From Clostridia bacterium (GTDB taxonomy: Bacteria; Bacillota; DSM-521; Neomoorellales; SLTJ01), in assembly GCA_024653205.1 (NCBI GenBank), contig JANLFO010000008.1, positions 45,313 through 109,312 on the forward strand: 64,000 nucleotides of DNA, read 5' to 3'. A program made the translations under genes and the position numbers. This document shows, piece after piece, positions 63,940-64,000 of this stretch; the stretch's first letter is position 1; each line of letters starts with the position of its first letter. The notes below the pieces were generated by a model. That model had not been told where the DNA came from. It was given only the letters and a program-made list of their open reading frames with translations, and made no database searches.

Positions 63940-64000
63940 CGAGTTAACTTGAGTTGACTGGCGGTACCGGGTGCTCGCCTGAGTACATTGGCAACTCGCC

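Overview
The window is a GC-rich chromosomal segment from an endospore-forming Firmicute of the Clostridia, most like the thermophilic Moorella/Thermoanaerobacterales type. Supporting evidence is spo0A, spoIVB and a complete spoIIIA operon, a type IV pilus locus without an outer-membrane secretin gene, very frequent GTG/TTG starts with strong Shine-Dalgarno sites, and an OLE RNA/oapA pair between ispA and dxs, an arrangement known from extremophilic Firmicutes. All genes lie on the plus strand except one 12.7-kb block (32498-45222).

Layout. 1-7651: thiI, an odd helical-repeat protein, yqeG and aroE-aroC-aroK-aroB. 7746-21056: a type IV pilus locus (pilB, pilT, pilC, pilA, pilD, four pseudopilins, pilM, pilN, pilO, a secreted protein). 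Cyclic di-GMP appears here three times: a GEMM-I riboswitch in the pilA leader, an MshEN domain on PilB, and a GGDEF/HD-GYP enzyme. 21084-27112: a DUF134 regulator, tldD/pmbA, aroQ, pepP, efp and a zinc-ribbon protein, closed by a terminator. 27281-32415: spoIIIAA-AH.

32498-45222 (minus strand) is an apparent defence cassette inserted between spoIIIAH and asp23. It holds a giant SNF2 helicase with an N-terminal HTH and C-terminal DUF3883-like domain, a DUF1156-type DNA methyltransferase, a small membrane protein, an AAA ATPase with a TOPRIM/RloB-like partner, and a DUF499 ATPase. No PglZ, DUF1998 or conventional restriction subunit is present, so it is neither complete BREX nor DISARM. Base composition suggests that the membrane protein/AAA/TOPRIM-like trio was inserted between the methyltransferase and DUF499 genes. 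This is the best candidate for an undescribed system in the window.

45585-60016: asp23, amaP, a DUF2273 gene, nusB, folD, xseA, xseB, ispA, OLE RNA, oapA, dxs, tlyA, nadK, argR, recN, spoIVB and spo0A, a conserved Firmicute order. A sigma-H-like promoter with an embedded 0A box precedes spo0A. 60153-63892: a steA-like gene, a GT2 glycosyltransferase, a MraY/WecA-type transferase and a DUF3866 gene. No tRNA, rRNA, CRISPR array or intact insertion sequence was seen. Start codons were chosen by Shine-Dalgarno position and remembered family N-termini; no database search was possible.
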